From Climacteris rufus (taxonomy: Eukaryota; Chordata; Aves; Passeriformes; Climacteridae), in the NCBI GenBank assembly GCA_013398175.1, contig VZRZ01008578.1, positions 557,647 to 621,646 on the forward strand: DNA of 64,000 nt. The letters are read 5' to 3'. Every line of letters begins with the position of its first letter. The stretch's first letter is position 1. This document shows positions 1 through 10,350 of this stretch, piece by piece. The notes beneath the pieces are model-generated. The model made no database searches. It saw only the letters and a program-made list of their open reading frames with translations, and was not told where the DNA came from. The translations under genes were made by a program, and so were the position numbers.

Positions 1-52
1 AAGCCGAGGCTGGTGAGAACATTGGCTATATCATACAGTCTTCGTACCTTTG
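1..52 (-). CDS. E2F7: E2F7 exon 7, cut by the window edge
   Basis: An acceptor CTTGTTAG at 60-53 is followed by an exon reading (T)KVRRLYDIANVLTSLG, the recognition helix of the second DNA-binding domain. It continues beyond base 1. Its phase matches the A left over from exon 6. It is too short to be found by open-reading-frame length, and was found by searching for the expected RRLYDIANVL codons. Confidence 0.92.
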
Positions 53-3000
53 CTAACAAGAACAGGCAGAAATAGAGAAGAGAGTCAGGTTTACAAAGCA
101 CACAGAACATATTTATGTGCTAACCTAATTCCAGACTATCACCACAGCTTTCATAGAAGAGGTGGGCATAATCAAATTGGGATGGACTTAGGCCAACTCC
201 TATGAATTCTGCCATGCCAGCTTCCACCTGATTGTCACTGCTATTTCATATCTTGGCTGCTCAGGTTTAAACTCATCTGCCTCATTCTGATGGAAATAGG
301 TTAGGGAATGATTACATCATCAACAGGCAACTACCTCCACATGGGTAAAGACAAGCTGGGGGCAAAAGGCAAAAGAGTGCAAAGCTGATCACAAGAGGAC
401 ACGTATTTATAATTTTAAAAATTGTAACACACTCAGAAAAATCTCTGTGACTCTAGCAAATAACATCTTTGAGCTGATTATGATACCCACATATTGTCCA
501 GCTAAACTCCTCACATTCCTCCTGATACCTGGAGTAGAATTTTAAGACTGAAGTGCAAGTATTTTAAAGTATTTTAAAGACTTAAAATAAAAGTCTTTAT
601 CTTAGAAGACTTCTTTACTAATGATAAGTTTTCCCATGTTGTCCAAGGGATTGAAGTACTAATCCTCGCTAACTGAAAGCAATCTTTGCCATCCAGCTGT
701 AAAATATTTCTGGGGTAAAAAGGAGAAGTAACACATTTCTACAGAGAAAATTAATTCCATTAAATCAAACAAGTTTCAGTTCTGAAACATCATTCAGAGC
801 AGTACAGGAAACAGGATTTAAGTATGAAAAAAATTCAGGGAAAAAAACCCAAAACCAAACCACCAAAAAACCAAGCTAAAAACAAACAAAAAACCCCCAC
901 AACATCAACACAAACAAAAAACAAAAACCAAACAAAAAACTCAAACCAAGCAAAAAAACTTTTTTCTTTATTCTGAAGCTAAATTTTGATAATTGTCAAG
1001 TTGACTCTTCCCCACACCAAGTTCTGTTTTCACAAATTGGCATTTGCAAATAAAAAACCCCAGACCATATTTCAGGAAAAGATTCACTAATTGCTTATGC
1101 TGTTACCTATTGATATCTGTTTGGTGTCAGCCCAAACATGCCCCATTTTCTTTACTCACTGACTGATTGATTCGCCTCTCATTAGCCACCTTACTTTTGA
1201 ATTTGCTGTGGTCTACTGTATCCTGGGTTTCTTCTATCAGTATCTTTGCTGCGATGTCCAGAGTAACTATCTTGGTCTTGGAGACAAGGAACAGCATGAC
1301 AAACTTTTGGCTCATAATCCGCAATGACTTGTCCTTTCTGCTGTTTGCAGATGCTGTGTTACAAATAATACCCAAGCCTCTTAGCATATGTCATCCATTA
1401 CAGCCAGAAGACTAGTAAGCAGGTTTCTCAAACACAAAAGGAGTAAAGTATTTCTTTGGCAGGAAGCAGAAATCTTTTCAAAGGCAGCAAATAACTGAGT
1501 AATGCAGATAGGAGTCTGTCTTCAAAAGGCAATAAAAATTCAAACTTGCAGAAATAGTTTCTAGAAAGTGAGATGCCAAAGCTGATTCTATGTTATGATA
1601 TACAGTTTCATGCCACTATAATTTTGTGACTCTAATGGACTTTGTAATTTAAAAACCATTATGTGTTATATGGGCGGCATGCAAACACTGGACAAATGAA
1701 GACAGTGCCTTCTGTCAGGATACAGCATTTACTGTCAGATACAGGTGAGGAAAGAACTGGAGTGTCTAGCAAAAGTTCCTGCCAGTCTGTAGGACAGAGG
1801 GAAAAATCTGTCTTGAGACCTATGTTAGGGGCAGAATAGAAGGAAGAATTCTGTCCTCTCCATAGTGAATTCAACACTTTTTGCAAAGCATAATTTTTTA
1901 TTATTTAATTTAAAAGTAACACAAGGGAAAAAGTCACATAGGAAACTGGAAAAAGAGACTTGTGTCTGTGTATCATCACACATTTAGTAGTTATCTTACC
2001 ACAGATGCAATCTGGTTCTGAAAAGTCCAGTAATGATCTGTCTGCAGAATCTGGAAGAGTTTCTTTTTTGCGTTCTCCAAATTTGTGCTCTAAGTCCTGC
2101 TCCTTGTGCTGGAAGGTCATTAGCTCTCCATACTGCAGCTCTCCTGCCTCCTGAAGCATTTTCAGAGTTTGGCTGAGGTTGTGCCGGCCATGCCAGCAGT
2201 ACTGGTTCTTGGCCACACGGCTGACCAAGTGCAATGACTCCAGGACGTTCACTATATCGTAAATTCGTCTCCGCTCAACTCCTGTTTTGGGGGCAGGGGG
2301 AAGCAGATAAAAAAGATTGGGATGCTCATCTTAGGTCAGCAGAAGTAAACAGTGAACAGGCTGTTCTCAAACACATATTATTTGTTGTTCACGAGGACAC
2401 ATTCTACTAGATTAGATTATTAGATTAGATTAGATCTAGTCTATTAGATACATCCACATTTGCACACTTCAGGTCTGACTTATGTGTGGCCAGCTCCATG
2501 GTATGCTGCTCTTTGCCTATTTTTTTTAATCCCAGCCATGGCTTCAGCTTAAAGCACCCATACTGTATTTAGAACTGACTGCAGTCTGCCCAACCTCTGC
2601 CCATTCACTCAGACCTACCCAGACTGCCCCAAGGTTTTCAGAGCACTTTGGCTCTTCCTGACGGGGAGCTTCAGGGCTCAGACATGTACACAAGCCTGTG
2701 TGTAACAGAGGGCAGGAAAGGGTCTGCCATAGTGTAGCCCCTCATACAGGAACCAGTGGGAGTGCAGTCCTCCACTTGGATTTCCAATGGCACAAATTTT
2801 TACTTGCTAAGCAAGTACTAAGTAAAGGGGCATGACAAGTTGCAAAGTAGTCTAAAATGAGATCTACTGTACCTAAATGCAACAGAAATGAATCATCAGT
2901 GCTGGCTGGGTCTACACCTATGGGAAATTATGAAATATGTCCAACTTGAGTTCAGGCTGACTGATGTCAGCAAGGTTGGGGACTGAATATGAACAAGGTG

Positions 3001-6000
3001 GCTATGCTCACTGTTCTGAGTACTTGTGTCCAGTGCTGTTCAAAGCATGGCTGTTATATTGAACACAGTGCACAATATGCTGGTGGCATCATATGCACCA
3101 GAAATCCCCTAACAGTTAACATCAACTGAGCAGAACAAGTGCTAGTTACGGAGAAAGGTTTTGAAAGACTTCCCTGTGGGAAGCAAGGCCTCAATGCACC
3201 AGTTTATCCATCTGGAGAGTAGGGATAATACTTACCAGCCCCAAACAAATATTAGGTGAAACAATTTATGAGCATTTCCAAGTGCGTGGAGAACTCGGAA
3301 TGAAACATACTCTGGAAAAACAAGAGTGCTACACATATCCTGGTGTCTGTCAGGCACCAGGAGTATAGTCCCCTTTGTGGCCTTCCACAGGTCTTCAGTG
3401 AACAAAGCAATATACATTTGTAGCAAAAGCTGATATAATTTGTTACATCGACAGCAGCAACACCAGCAGTGATTAATTATGTGGTCACTGAAGCAAGTGG
3501 ATACAAGCAATGAAGGGAAAACCAAAGGGACAAGGACAAACAGAACCTTCCCCCTTCTAGGAGGTAAAATTTCCAAGAGTAAGTTTTAAAGGAAAGTCTC
3601 TACTGTTTAGGAAAGCAAGCTCTATTCATGTTCAGCTGTACTAGGTTGAGCATGAGCATCTCACGCAAACACATCAAGGAGTAACTGCAAAATCTAAAAG
3701 AACAATTCATTTTAAAAATTTATTTAACTATTTACCTAATCTGTATTCTATTTCCACTTCCCATTACCAAAGCAAATAAATGTGTATTTCAAGGCCTTTC
3801 TTAACAGAGTCACAGAGGACATCATTCTTTTGTTCCCTTTCTTCCCAAAACAGGAAAATGTCATTTTTCCTACAACTTTTCTGTTAATACCTGAGTTCTA
3901 AATGTAGATAGAAGATTATTTAGTTTAAGCCCAATTATGTAAAGCCCTTCCTAATGGAGAAACAACCTCTCCAAGGACCTGAATATTTCTGTTATTAGTG
4001 TAGCCTGGCCAAGTCCTTTCTCGCAAATTTTATTACTTCTTGCAGATATTTCATTAATCTTTTAAATAAAACCAAACATAACAGCAGAACCAGCAAATGA
4101 CTACTCAATACCTTCTTGCCACCTCAATATAACACATTTTCTCATGCTACTATTGCAGTTCTCCCAGTACCTTCCCCTCACAAGACAATATTTAAAGCTT
4201 AGATAACCTTGATGAAACATAAAATCTCAGAAGATATGATGTCAAACATGTTCAGAAGTCAGGCAGTAATCTCAACTGACCTCCACCTAGTAGTCTGCAA
4301 TTGTTTCCCCAAATGTTTCATTTTCAAAAAATTTTGTTGTTTACAAGTCCTCCTTCAGAGAGTTCGTAAATCCTAACCCTTTCTGTGTTCAACAAATTGA
4401 ATATTTAAGAAAGCAACAGAGTTGGTAAACAGCTGAAGGCAAGATCTGTCCAGTAAAAAGTGCAGAAAGGCAGAAAGCAAATTTCAAAATGGTAATGTTA
4501 CCAAACAGCAAAGACACTGAGGAATATTAGGCATTTCCAGCTCTTGATTAGTATGATTAGAAGAGCATTCAGACCCTGGGGAAGGCAGATCTCGAATATA
4601 ATCTGTTAGAATATGACCTTTGGAAGGCCCACCCGTTAGGTTACCCCAGGTGATCAGTTACCCCAGTTTTGCAGGTATACATACCAAGAATTGAAGCCAC
4701 TTCATCCAAAGAAATAGTAGTCTTCTCTGTTGACAGTGGATAATTTGGATAGCGAGCTAGAAACTTTTGGCACAAGAGTCCTAAGCTTTTCTGTTTTCTG
4801 CTGGGTCTCTGCTTTTCGAATTCATCAACTGTGCTGTCGTCTACTATATCATACTGTTAAAAAACAAATGTTAACCCTTTAGTGCAGAGCTTTAAAAGCA
4901 AGAAATATTCAAGTGAGGCATATTTCAGATGTGTTTAAGATCAGATTTTCTAATTAAGAAAAGAAACATGGACTCCTTGCATGCAGAGCACTTGGATAAC
5001 ACAACTGTAAGTTCTTTTTATTTCCTCGCACAAGATACCTAAAGAAAAATCCTTATCTGCACGATCATGAAATAATGGTCATGCATAAGGAAAAAAACCA
5101 GGACCAAACACCCAAGACTAGCAGGTGATAAGATCCTACTTGGAAAGAATATTTCTTTTGGAAAGAAGGAAGAATATTCCCTTAAACACTTCTGGATCTA
5201 ATAAACCAGAAGATGCAGATGCCATCAAGAAGTTCCTGCAAAACTTCTTTCAAAAGACTTTGCTGCCCTTTACATTGACTCTATCACTTTAAGAAACCAG
5301 TGGTTGGGGAGGGGGTGGGGGCTTGATGTTCAGATGCTACTCAGTCTTTGAACCTTAAACTCAGTCAAGATGTTAGCTGAAGCAATTCTGTAGGATGGTC
5401 TGAATGTGGCCTTTCTGTCTCTGCAGTGGTAAAAAAATAAAAAACCAGCAGAACTGTGATGGCAAGAATGTATGAGGTATGTTTATTTATTACAAAATGA
5501 GAATGATGGAGGATTTTCCTGCATTGGTAACTCTGGGGATTTTTTCTGTGTTAAAAAAAAGAAAATAAGTCTTGCCCTCTGGCAAAGAAAAGCTGAAGGC
5601 GGTAGCAGCTGTTGAAACCCACATTTCCTTGCTTGCGGGATGTTAAACTGTCCTTTGCTAGTTGTGATTAAGTGATCTTGTGGCAGGCTGGTGCTCTGAT
5701 AGAATTCTTTGAGTTTTATATGGTATGGAAATAGCAGTATTCTTACAGAAACACTTCTACTTCTTTTGTGAGTTACCTTTCTAAGTGGAGAAAATTATTA
5801 AATGTAAGTTTTACTAACTAGGAAATATTTGAACTCTATATAGTAGCCACCCCAAAAAAGCTGTGTGATCTTAGCAGGTTTGGAATGGCAATGAACTAAC
5901 CTTTAACACCAATTATATTTTTACTTGTGTGATGTTATATTAGGAATGATCTTTATAGAACTCTTCGTTTTTTCATAACTCTGTAAACTGCAGAATTTTC

Positions 6001-7829
6001 TACATTACTGTTGCTACCGCACTTGCTGTAAAAAATGCACTTCTAGAGTGATCTGTACCTATCAAATGATGCTTCTCAGTAGGACTCCAAAACTATTTTC
6101 CTGTTGCTGAAATCACCAAGGAAAGATATTTTTTGAGCATAATCCAGAAGAGGAAAAGCAGTGCTTGGAACAAAAAAAAAGGTTGACGAAAAAAAACTAA
6201 TGATGCTTACTACAATCTTATGTCATTCTCTCCAGGGACAGACTTCCTAAAGTGATGAAAGGGATCAACCCCTCCATTGCCTGAGTCTTGTGAAGTAAAA
6301 ATCTTCTTAATGCTTGACTTTGCTTTCTGACCACTAGTTTGGGGGCTGGGGTGGAAAATGGGAGAAAAGGTTTCAGCTGACCACTTTGCAGGACTGTTGC
6401 AAGTGAAGTACAAGATTCAAAAAGTATTTTCTTCCATTGTCAAATTTATTTTTGAAAATGATGCCTGTTTAAAACTCATCTAGCTCCTTTCTTTCTAATG
6501 TGGTTCAGAAGTACTTCGGTTGGGGAAAATGAAACATTTAAGCTCTACTTCCTTCACTGTCCTTTTAAGTAACATTCAGGCTGTTGAGGGGGTCTCAGGT
6601 CAATTACTAGTAAGACAGTTACTTTTAGTCTTTTGAAGTCCTACTGCTCAGCCAGTGCTGTGTTGGCAACTGTCCTTGGGAATGTCTTACAATTCTGCAG
6701 CTTTCCAAAGGGAGCAAAGCACCAGTTGGAAGAAAACTGAGCAGGAACTTAAGGAAGGTCTGAGTCCTAACTGAACATGAGGCAGTTGTGTTCTGAGTCT
6801 CACCTGCAATGAATCGGGTGTGTCACTCTGCTCACTGTTTTCTATGGGTCTGAAGAGCTCTTTCTTCTTCTCCCTGTCCCTCATGTCAGGGCTAGCAGCA
6901 CTAACCAGCATCTTCAAGTTAGCAGTAGGAGTCCAGGGATCAGGCTGAGGTCTGTCAACGATCTTAACAGGTGTAATTGGATTTCTTTCCGGTGTGCAGC
7001 CTTTTTGCTTTGATAAATCAATTGGTTCATTCTTAATGGGAGTCTTTGGGGCCATCCTGGATCGATCAAATATGTTTTCCTATTAAAAACAAAGTTCTTT
7101 TAGACACAACAGGAAAAAAACTTTCCATCAACCAATTTCATGATTCTTATGAAGGTAATTTTACTGACTCATGCCTTGGCACTCATAACTGTGTTTAGCA
7201 CAGTTCTTTTGCCATTGTTGGGAGTGTTAAAATATTCCACATGCTGCTGTACTGAAGGACGTGTATATGATCTATTGCCTTGAAATACAGTACCTGAGGT
7301 CAACCAGTCCAACTTGTGGGCTATTAGGCTTTTAAACTCTGACTGTTATTACAAGACAGCATTGCCCACAAACATAAATCACCAAATTGCAGTGGCAGTG
7401 AAATAATGCACTGGTGACATTACACTTAGCAAGAAAGCACTGTTCTGTTTGAAATGTCTCAGTTCAAAAGCCGTGCTGGGGATGCAGTTCAAATTGTCAC
7501 AAAATGTCAAACTAAAGTGGATGTAACCTCAGGTGCAAGTGAGGCAAGTTTTGTATCTGTGCTGTCTACTGCTCAAAGCAACCAAGAAAATCTCCATAAC
7601 TCTTCCCTGAGTACAGCTAAGAGCTGCTAGAAGGAAAAATTTAATTCATCAACTGATTTTTATCATTTCCTGAATGAAGATCAACTCCTTCCAGTCCCTA
7701 GCAGCAATCAAACATTTTTCATATTTTATCTTTGGATCCAATTTTATCCCTTTCTCTTACTGCAAGAATTATCACTATAGATGAACTCACTTCAAGGGAT
7801 TGACTGAAGGAAGCATTAGTGGTATCCAT
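1..7829 (-). CDS. E2F7: E2F7, atypical E2F transcription repressor, 5' partial gene (6 coding exons)
   Basis: E2F7 binds E2F-site DNA without a DP partner, through two tandem winged-helix domains, and represses S-phase genes in the nucleus. Coding exons, read leftwards, are 7829-7791, 7079-6804, 4853-4685, 2281-2000, 1353-1195 and 52-1. The phases agree at all five junctions, and the join gives 325 codons plus two bases with no stop. The N-terminal tail (residues about 14-105) carries MAPKTPIKNEPIDLSKQK and PWTPTANLKML, which fit E2F7 rather than its paralog E2F8. DNA-binding domain 1 spans about 128-194 (SLGLLCQKFLARYP, then RRRIYDIVNVLESL). Domain 2 starts at about 265 (SLRIMSQKFVMLFLVS) and is cut by the window edge just after RRLYDIANVLTSLG. 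The C-terminal half lies outside. The family match is from memory of vertebrate E2F7; the exon edges come from splice sites seen here. Confidence 0.95.
53..1194 (-). other. E2F7 intron between exons 7 and 6
   Basis: This is AT-rich intron sequence. It includes an A/C-rich low-complexity stretch at about 825-960 (runs of AAAC, CAAAA and CCAAAA types). No further exon or recognisable mobile element was seen. Confidence 0.8.
1195..1353 (-). CDS. E2F7: E2F7 exon 6 (first half of DNA-binding domain 2)
   Basis: The exon is 159 bp. It encodes SANSRKDKSLRIMSQKF, MLFLVSKTKIVTLDIAAKIL and DHSKFK. Two donors overlap at its end: A|GTAAGG and AAG|GTGGCT. The first is preferred because it fits the donor consensus better, and because its leftover A joins CA of exon 7 to make threonine in FKTKVRRLYDIANVL, the conserved form. 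Reading on into the intron gives a serine instead and then loses the domain. Confidence 0.94.
2000..2281 (-). CDS. E2F7: E2F7 exon 5 (recognition helix of DNA-binding domain 1 and linker)
   Basis: The exon is 282 bp, with acceptor CAAAACAG and donor G|GTAAGA. It opens with GVERRRIYDIVNVLESL, the E2F recognition helix that contacts the TTTSSCGC site, followed by HLVSRVAKNQYCWHGRHNL. The rest is an acidic and basic linker ending LLDFSEPDC, before the second DNA-binding domain. Phase is one base into a codon at the start and at the end. Confidence 0.95.
2282..4684 (-). other. E2F7 intron between exons 5 and 4
   Basis: This 2.4-kb intron holds a short TTAGA-type repeat near 2406-2450. Nothing else was recognised. 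The reading frames inside it lack conserved motifs and are treated as chance. Confidence 0.8.
4685..4853 (-). CDS. E2F7: E2F7 exon 4 (first half of DNA-binding domain 1)
   Basis: The exon is 169 bp, with acceptor TTTTTTAACAG and donor G|GTATGT. It encodes VDEFEKQRPSRKQKSLGLLC and then QKFLARYPNYPL and ISLDEVASIL. These are the first helices of the winged-helix fold. It ends one base into the glycine codon that exon 5 completes, as the GVERRR junction requires. Confidence 0.94.
4854..6803 (-). other. E2F7 intron between exons 4 and 3
   Basis: A 1.95-kb intron. I saw no repeat family or coding exon in it, only short A-runs such as those near 6170-6200. Confidence 0.75.
6804..7079 (-). CDS. E2F7: E2F7 exon 3 (N-terminal regulatory region)
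   Basis: This exon has 92 codons in phase 0 at both ends, with acceptor TTTTTAATAG and donor GTGAGA. It encodes ENIFDRSR-MAPKTPIKNEPI and continues through PWTPTANLKML and DSLQ. The exon is rich in proline, basic residues and TP/SP pairs, a likely disordered N-terminal segment ahead of the first DNA-binding domain. The short TP-containing motifs are shared with vertebrate E2F7 and E2F8. Confidence 0.93.
7080..7790 (-). other. E2F7 intron between exons 3 and 2
   Basis: A 0.7-kb intron with no recognised element. Confidence 0.75.
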
Positions 7830-7852
7830 GATATTAAGTATTTTATTTTGTG
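7791..7852 (-). CDS. E2F7: E2F7 exon 2 with predicted start codon
   Basis: The exon is bounded by an acceptor ending TTCTTGCAG and a GTGAGT donor. The proposed ATG at 7829 has a strong context, with A at -3 and G at +4. It gives 13 codons (MDTTNASFSQSLE) that join in phase 0 to ENIFDRSR in the next exon. The first 23 bases contain no stop in frame, so a longer N-terminus starting in the leader exon cannot be excluded. The 13 codons do not resemble the longer mammalian N-terminus as I remember it, so the start is less certain than the rest of the gene. Confidence 0.7.
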
Positions 7853-9628
7853 CTGCAAGAAATCCAATTCAGAATAAAACCCTGAAAGAAAAGAATAGTT
7901 TATACTGGTTCAGTGCAAGAACTTTGAGTTTTGCCTTTTATTTGGAGTAATTTAACTATTCTCTAGCTGAAATAAATATTTATAAAGGTGATTCCAAAGG
8001 TCATCCTAACAGGCACAGTTTAGCTAGAAAGCAGAAAAAAGTTCTAGTAACAACTGAAACTGGCTTTCACTAGAAGCAGTTTTGTAGCATCCAGCCTGGA
8101 AACAAATTTGGCTGATTAAAAGCATTGTGCTCTGAGCACCAATGAAGAACATTTCTGCATACAGCAACCTAGGAATTGCCCAAAAGGATGTAATAAATAC
8201 ACCTTTTTCTTTTCTTTTTTTTTTTTTTTTTTGCAGCTAATAGCCATTTGTAACTTACTATGCTGTGATAAATAGGGGTGAATTTAGAGGCCATGGGACT
8301 TGTTGGAATATACATTCATATAGTGTTGGCACTCAATATTGTTCTACAATTTCACGTTTGGCTGTGAGTCAACACTTAAATAATGGAGAAACTCTACCTT
8401 CCCCACAAGTTCCTGTTCATTATGGCTGGTAGTAATGGAACTGCAGTGAGGGCAGCTGAAGCAACTTGTCGTATCAGTACCTCAAATTTTCATGTTTGTG
8501 CAAATACCACAATGAAAAGAGTAGTGGCCCTACATGAGATGCACGACTCTGCCCTTTCAGATCTTTATCTCCTACTTTCATAATTACTTAATAAGGTAAT
8601 AAACACTTTTACCCTCTCTCCCCCCTTTTTTTTTCAGTAGCTGCAACACTGAAATCCTACCTGTCTTGCACAAAACTACAAGGGTAGTTGGCAGAAGTAT
8701 GAGAGAGAGGACACAAAAGGCCAGCTTGATAAATTTAGTATGTAAGCAGGAATTGAAACAATTCTCTGAGACAGCAGGAGTGGAATTTGATCTTTGGAGG
8801 ATTCAGATTGAGGATGGACAACAGGTCATGAATTACATCTAGTTCAGGAGACCCTACTGAGTAAGGTTATGACCAAGGCTACATATCCTCTCATCTGGCT
8901 GGTGAGACAGTAGGGAAACAATGAACTTGTTCCTTGCTGAGTGGCCCTACGTAGTTCCTCTTGACTTGAGAACACCACTTCATGAATATAGCCCAGAAGG
9001 CAAGCATAGCACACATGTGCATCAGCGTGCTCAAACTGCTGCTAAATAACAGGACTATATTATTCCTGTGTCAAGTTAGGCCTGGTGGTTCTTACCTTTA
9101 GAACAGTGAGTCTCTACAAGACCCCTCTCCACCTTACCACATGGTAGCCATTGGGATACTTGAGATCACTGCGTGAGTTTTACTTAGGTGAAAGCGAAAA
9201 AGTGTTTCCCTGTGTGTAGTGCCAGAGTGCAATCACTTCACTTACTGACGGGGTGGCACGACTCGAGGTTCTTTTACTGCATCATCTCTATCTTAGGGCT
9301 AGTATTGGACGCCCCAGCGCTCCAAGTGCTCACAGGTAAGATGCTGCTGTAAAGACCAACTCGGCAGAGCAGGTCCGATGGGCAGGACCTCAAACGCTAC
9401 CCACGGGAGCGAGCGGAGCACGATCCAGGGCCCGACCCCCTCCAAGCCCCCGAGTGGCGGCCCTGCACTGGCGGGGCTGGGGAGCCGCGGCTCCCGCCGC
9501 CCTCCCTCGCTCCCTCCCTCTCCTCCTCTCACCGCACTGGCCCTGGCCGGCGCGGGGCTCGGGACAACGCGTGCAGGGAACGCGCGGAGCCGCAGCCGGA
9601 CCGGACCCCGCCGCGCCCTCCCGCTCAC
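7853..9628 (-). other. E2F7 first intron
   Basis: This 1.8-kb intron lies between the leader exon donor at the N gap and exon 2. It includes a T-rich run at about 8203-8232. GC content rises sharply from about 9370 as it enters the CpG island. No other feature was recognised. Confidence 0.7.
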
Positions 9629-9633
9629 CTTCT
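9623..9633 (-). other. Donor splice site of the E2F7 leader exon
   Basis: On the minus strand the last bases before the gap read AGAAG|GTGAGC, a strong donor, with the exon ending at 9629. The leader exon itself must lie largely inside the N gap. It is probably untranslated, since a good start codon lies in exon 2. Confidence 0.65.
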
Positions 9634-9918
9634 NNNNNNNNNNNNNNNNNNNNNNNNNNNNNNNNNNNNNNNNNNNNNNNNNNNNNNNNNNNNNNNNNNN
9701 NNNNNNNNNNNNNNNNNNNNNNNNNNNNNNNNNNNNNNNNNNNNNNNNNNNNNNNNNNNNNNNNNNNNNNNNNNNNNNNNNNNNNNNNNNNNNNNNNNNN
9801 NNNNNNNNNNNNNNNNNNNNNNNNNNNNNNNNNNNNNNNNNNNNNNNNNNNNNNNNNNNNNNNNNNNNNNNNNNNNNNNNNNNNNNNNNNNNNNNNNNNN
9901 NNNNNNNNNNNNNNNNNN
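9634..9918. other. Assembly gap (285 N)
   Basis: A run of N inside the CpG island, typical of GC-rich promoter sequence lost in short-read assembly. It probably hides the transcription start and leader exon of E2F7. Confidence 1.
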
Positions 9919-9933
9919 CGGCCGCGCCGCCGG

Positions 9934-9938
9934 CCAAT
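9934..9938 (+). promoter_or_regulatory. CCAAT box (NF-Y type)
   Basis: GGCCAATCAGCG matches the NF-Y core CCAATCA with good flanks. NF-Y sites work in either orientation and are common in cell-cycle promoters. It lies just upstream of the predicted leader exon of E2F7. Confidence 0.6.
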
Positions 9939-10017
9939 CAGCGCGCGGGCAGGCGGCGCGCGGCAGTGGGCGCGCGGGACGGGACTCCCGCCCGCGCGGA
10001 GCCGTTTCGCTCCTTTT

Positions 10018-10025
10018 CTTGGCGC
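10018..10025 (+). promoter_or_regulatory. E2F-like site, TTGGCGC type
   Basis: CTTGGCGC matches seven of eight positions of the E2F consensus TTTSSCGC. It is the first of three such sites within 60 bp in the promoter of an E2F gene. Confidence 0.45.
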
Positions 10026-10050
10026 TGCCCGCCCTCCCCCTCCCGTGCCC

Positions 10051-10077
10051 TTCCCGCCGCCCGCGCCGGGCGGGAAA
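10051..10077. promoter_or_regulatory. Inverted pair of E2F sites
   Basis: TTCCCGCC at 10051-10058 and GGCGGGAA at 10069-10076 are exact reverse complements separated by 10 bp. The right copy, read as GCGGGAAA (10070-10077), is a full match to the E2F consensus; the left matches seven of eight. E2F7 is known in mammals to be an E2F target, so these are plausible sites for activation by E2F1-3 and repression by E2F7/8. Occupancy is inferred. Confidence 0.6.
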
Positions 10078-10350
10078 GGGCGGCGGGAGCCTGTGCCGGG
10101 CAGCCGGGCTGCCTCTCTCCCGGAGCCGCTCTGCGTCCCTCCTTAAACCTGTGCCCGGGGAGGGAGGGCTGAGTCGGCGGGAGTCGGGTGCCGCCTCGGT
10201 CGCCCGGCCGCCGGCTCGTAGGGGACGGCGCCGCGGTGTCCGCCGCCGTGGTTGTGCGGCACAGCGGCCCCGGGCAGCTCGGACAGCGGGTGATTCCCCC
10301 GCCGTCATCCCCCGAAACCAGTCTGCTGCCGGGAAGGGGGAGCGAGCAGA

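Larger units (their letters stand above)
9370..10350 (-). promoter_or_regulatory. CpG-island promoter of E2F7
   Basis: Base composition changes abruptly to very GC-rich and CpG-dense DNA on both sides of an N gap, then returns to AT-rich sequence by about 10.5 kb. It lies directly 5' of E2F7 and contains the leader exon donor, a CCAAT box and several E2F-like sites. No TATA box was seen, as expected for an E2F-regulated, cell-cycle CpG-island promoter. CpG islands often fire in both directions, so a divergent plus-strand transcript is possible but not shown. Confidence 0.88.

Noticed and set aside
842..960. A/C-rich stretch as a CRISPR-like or structured array
   Set aside because: Irregular low-complexity sequence without repeat-spacer periodicity, inside a vertebrate intron.
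1127..1387. Continuous minus-strand frame of 86 codons as a small gene
   Set aside because: It is E2F7 exon 6 read through into both introns. Splice sites at 1353 and 1195 and the conserved protein define the true exon.
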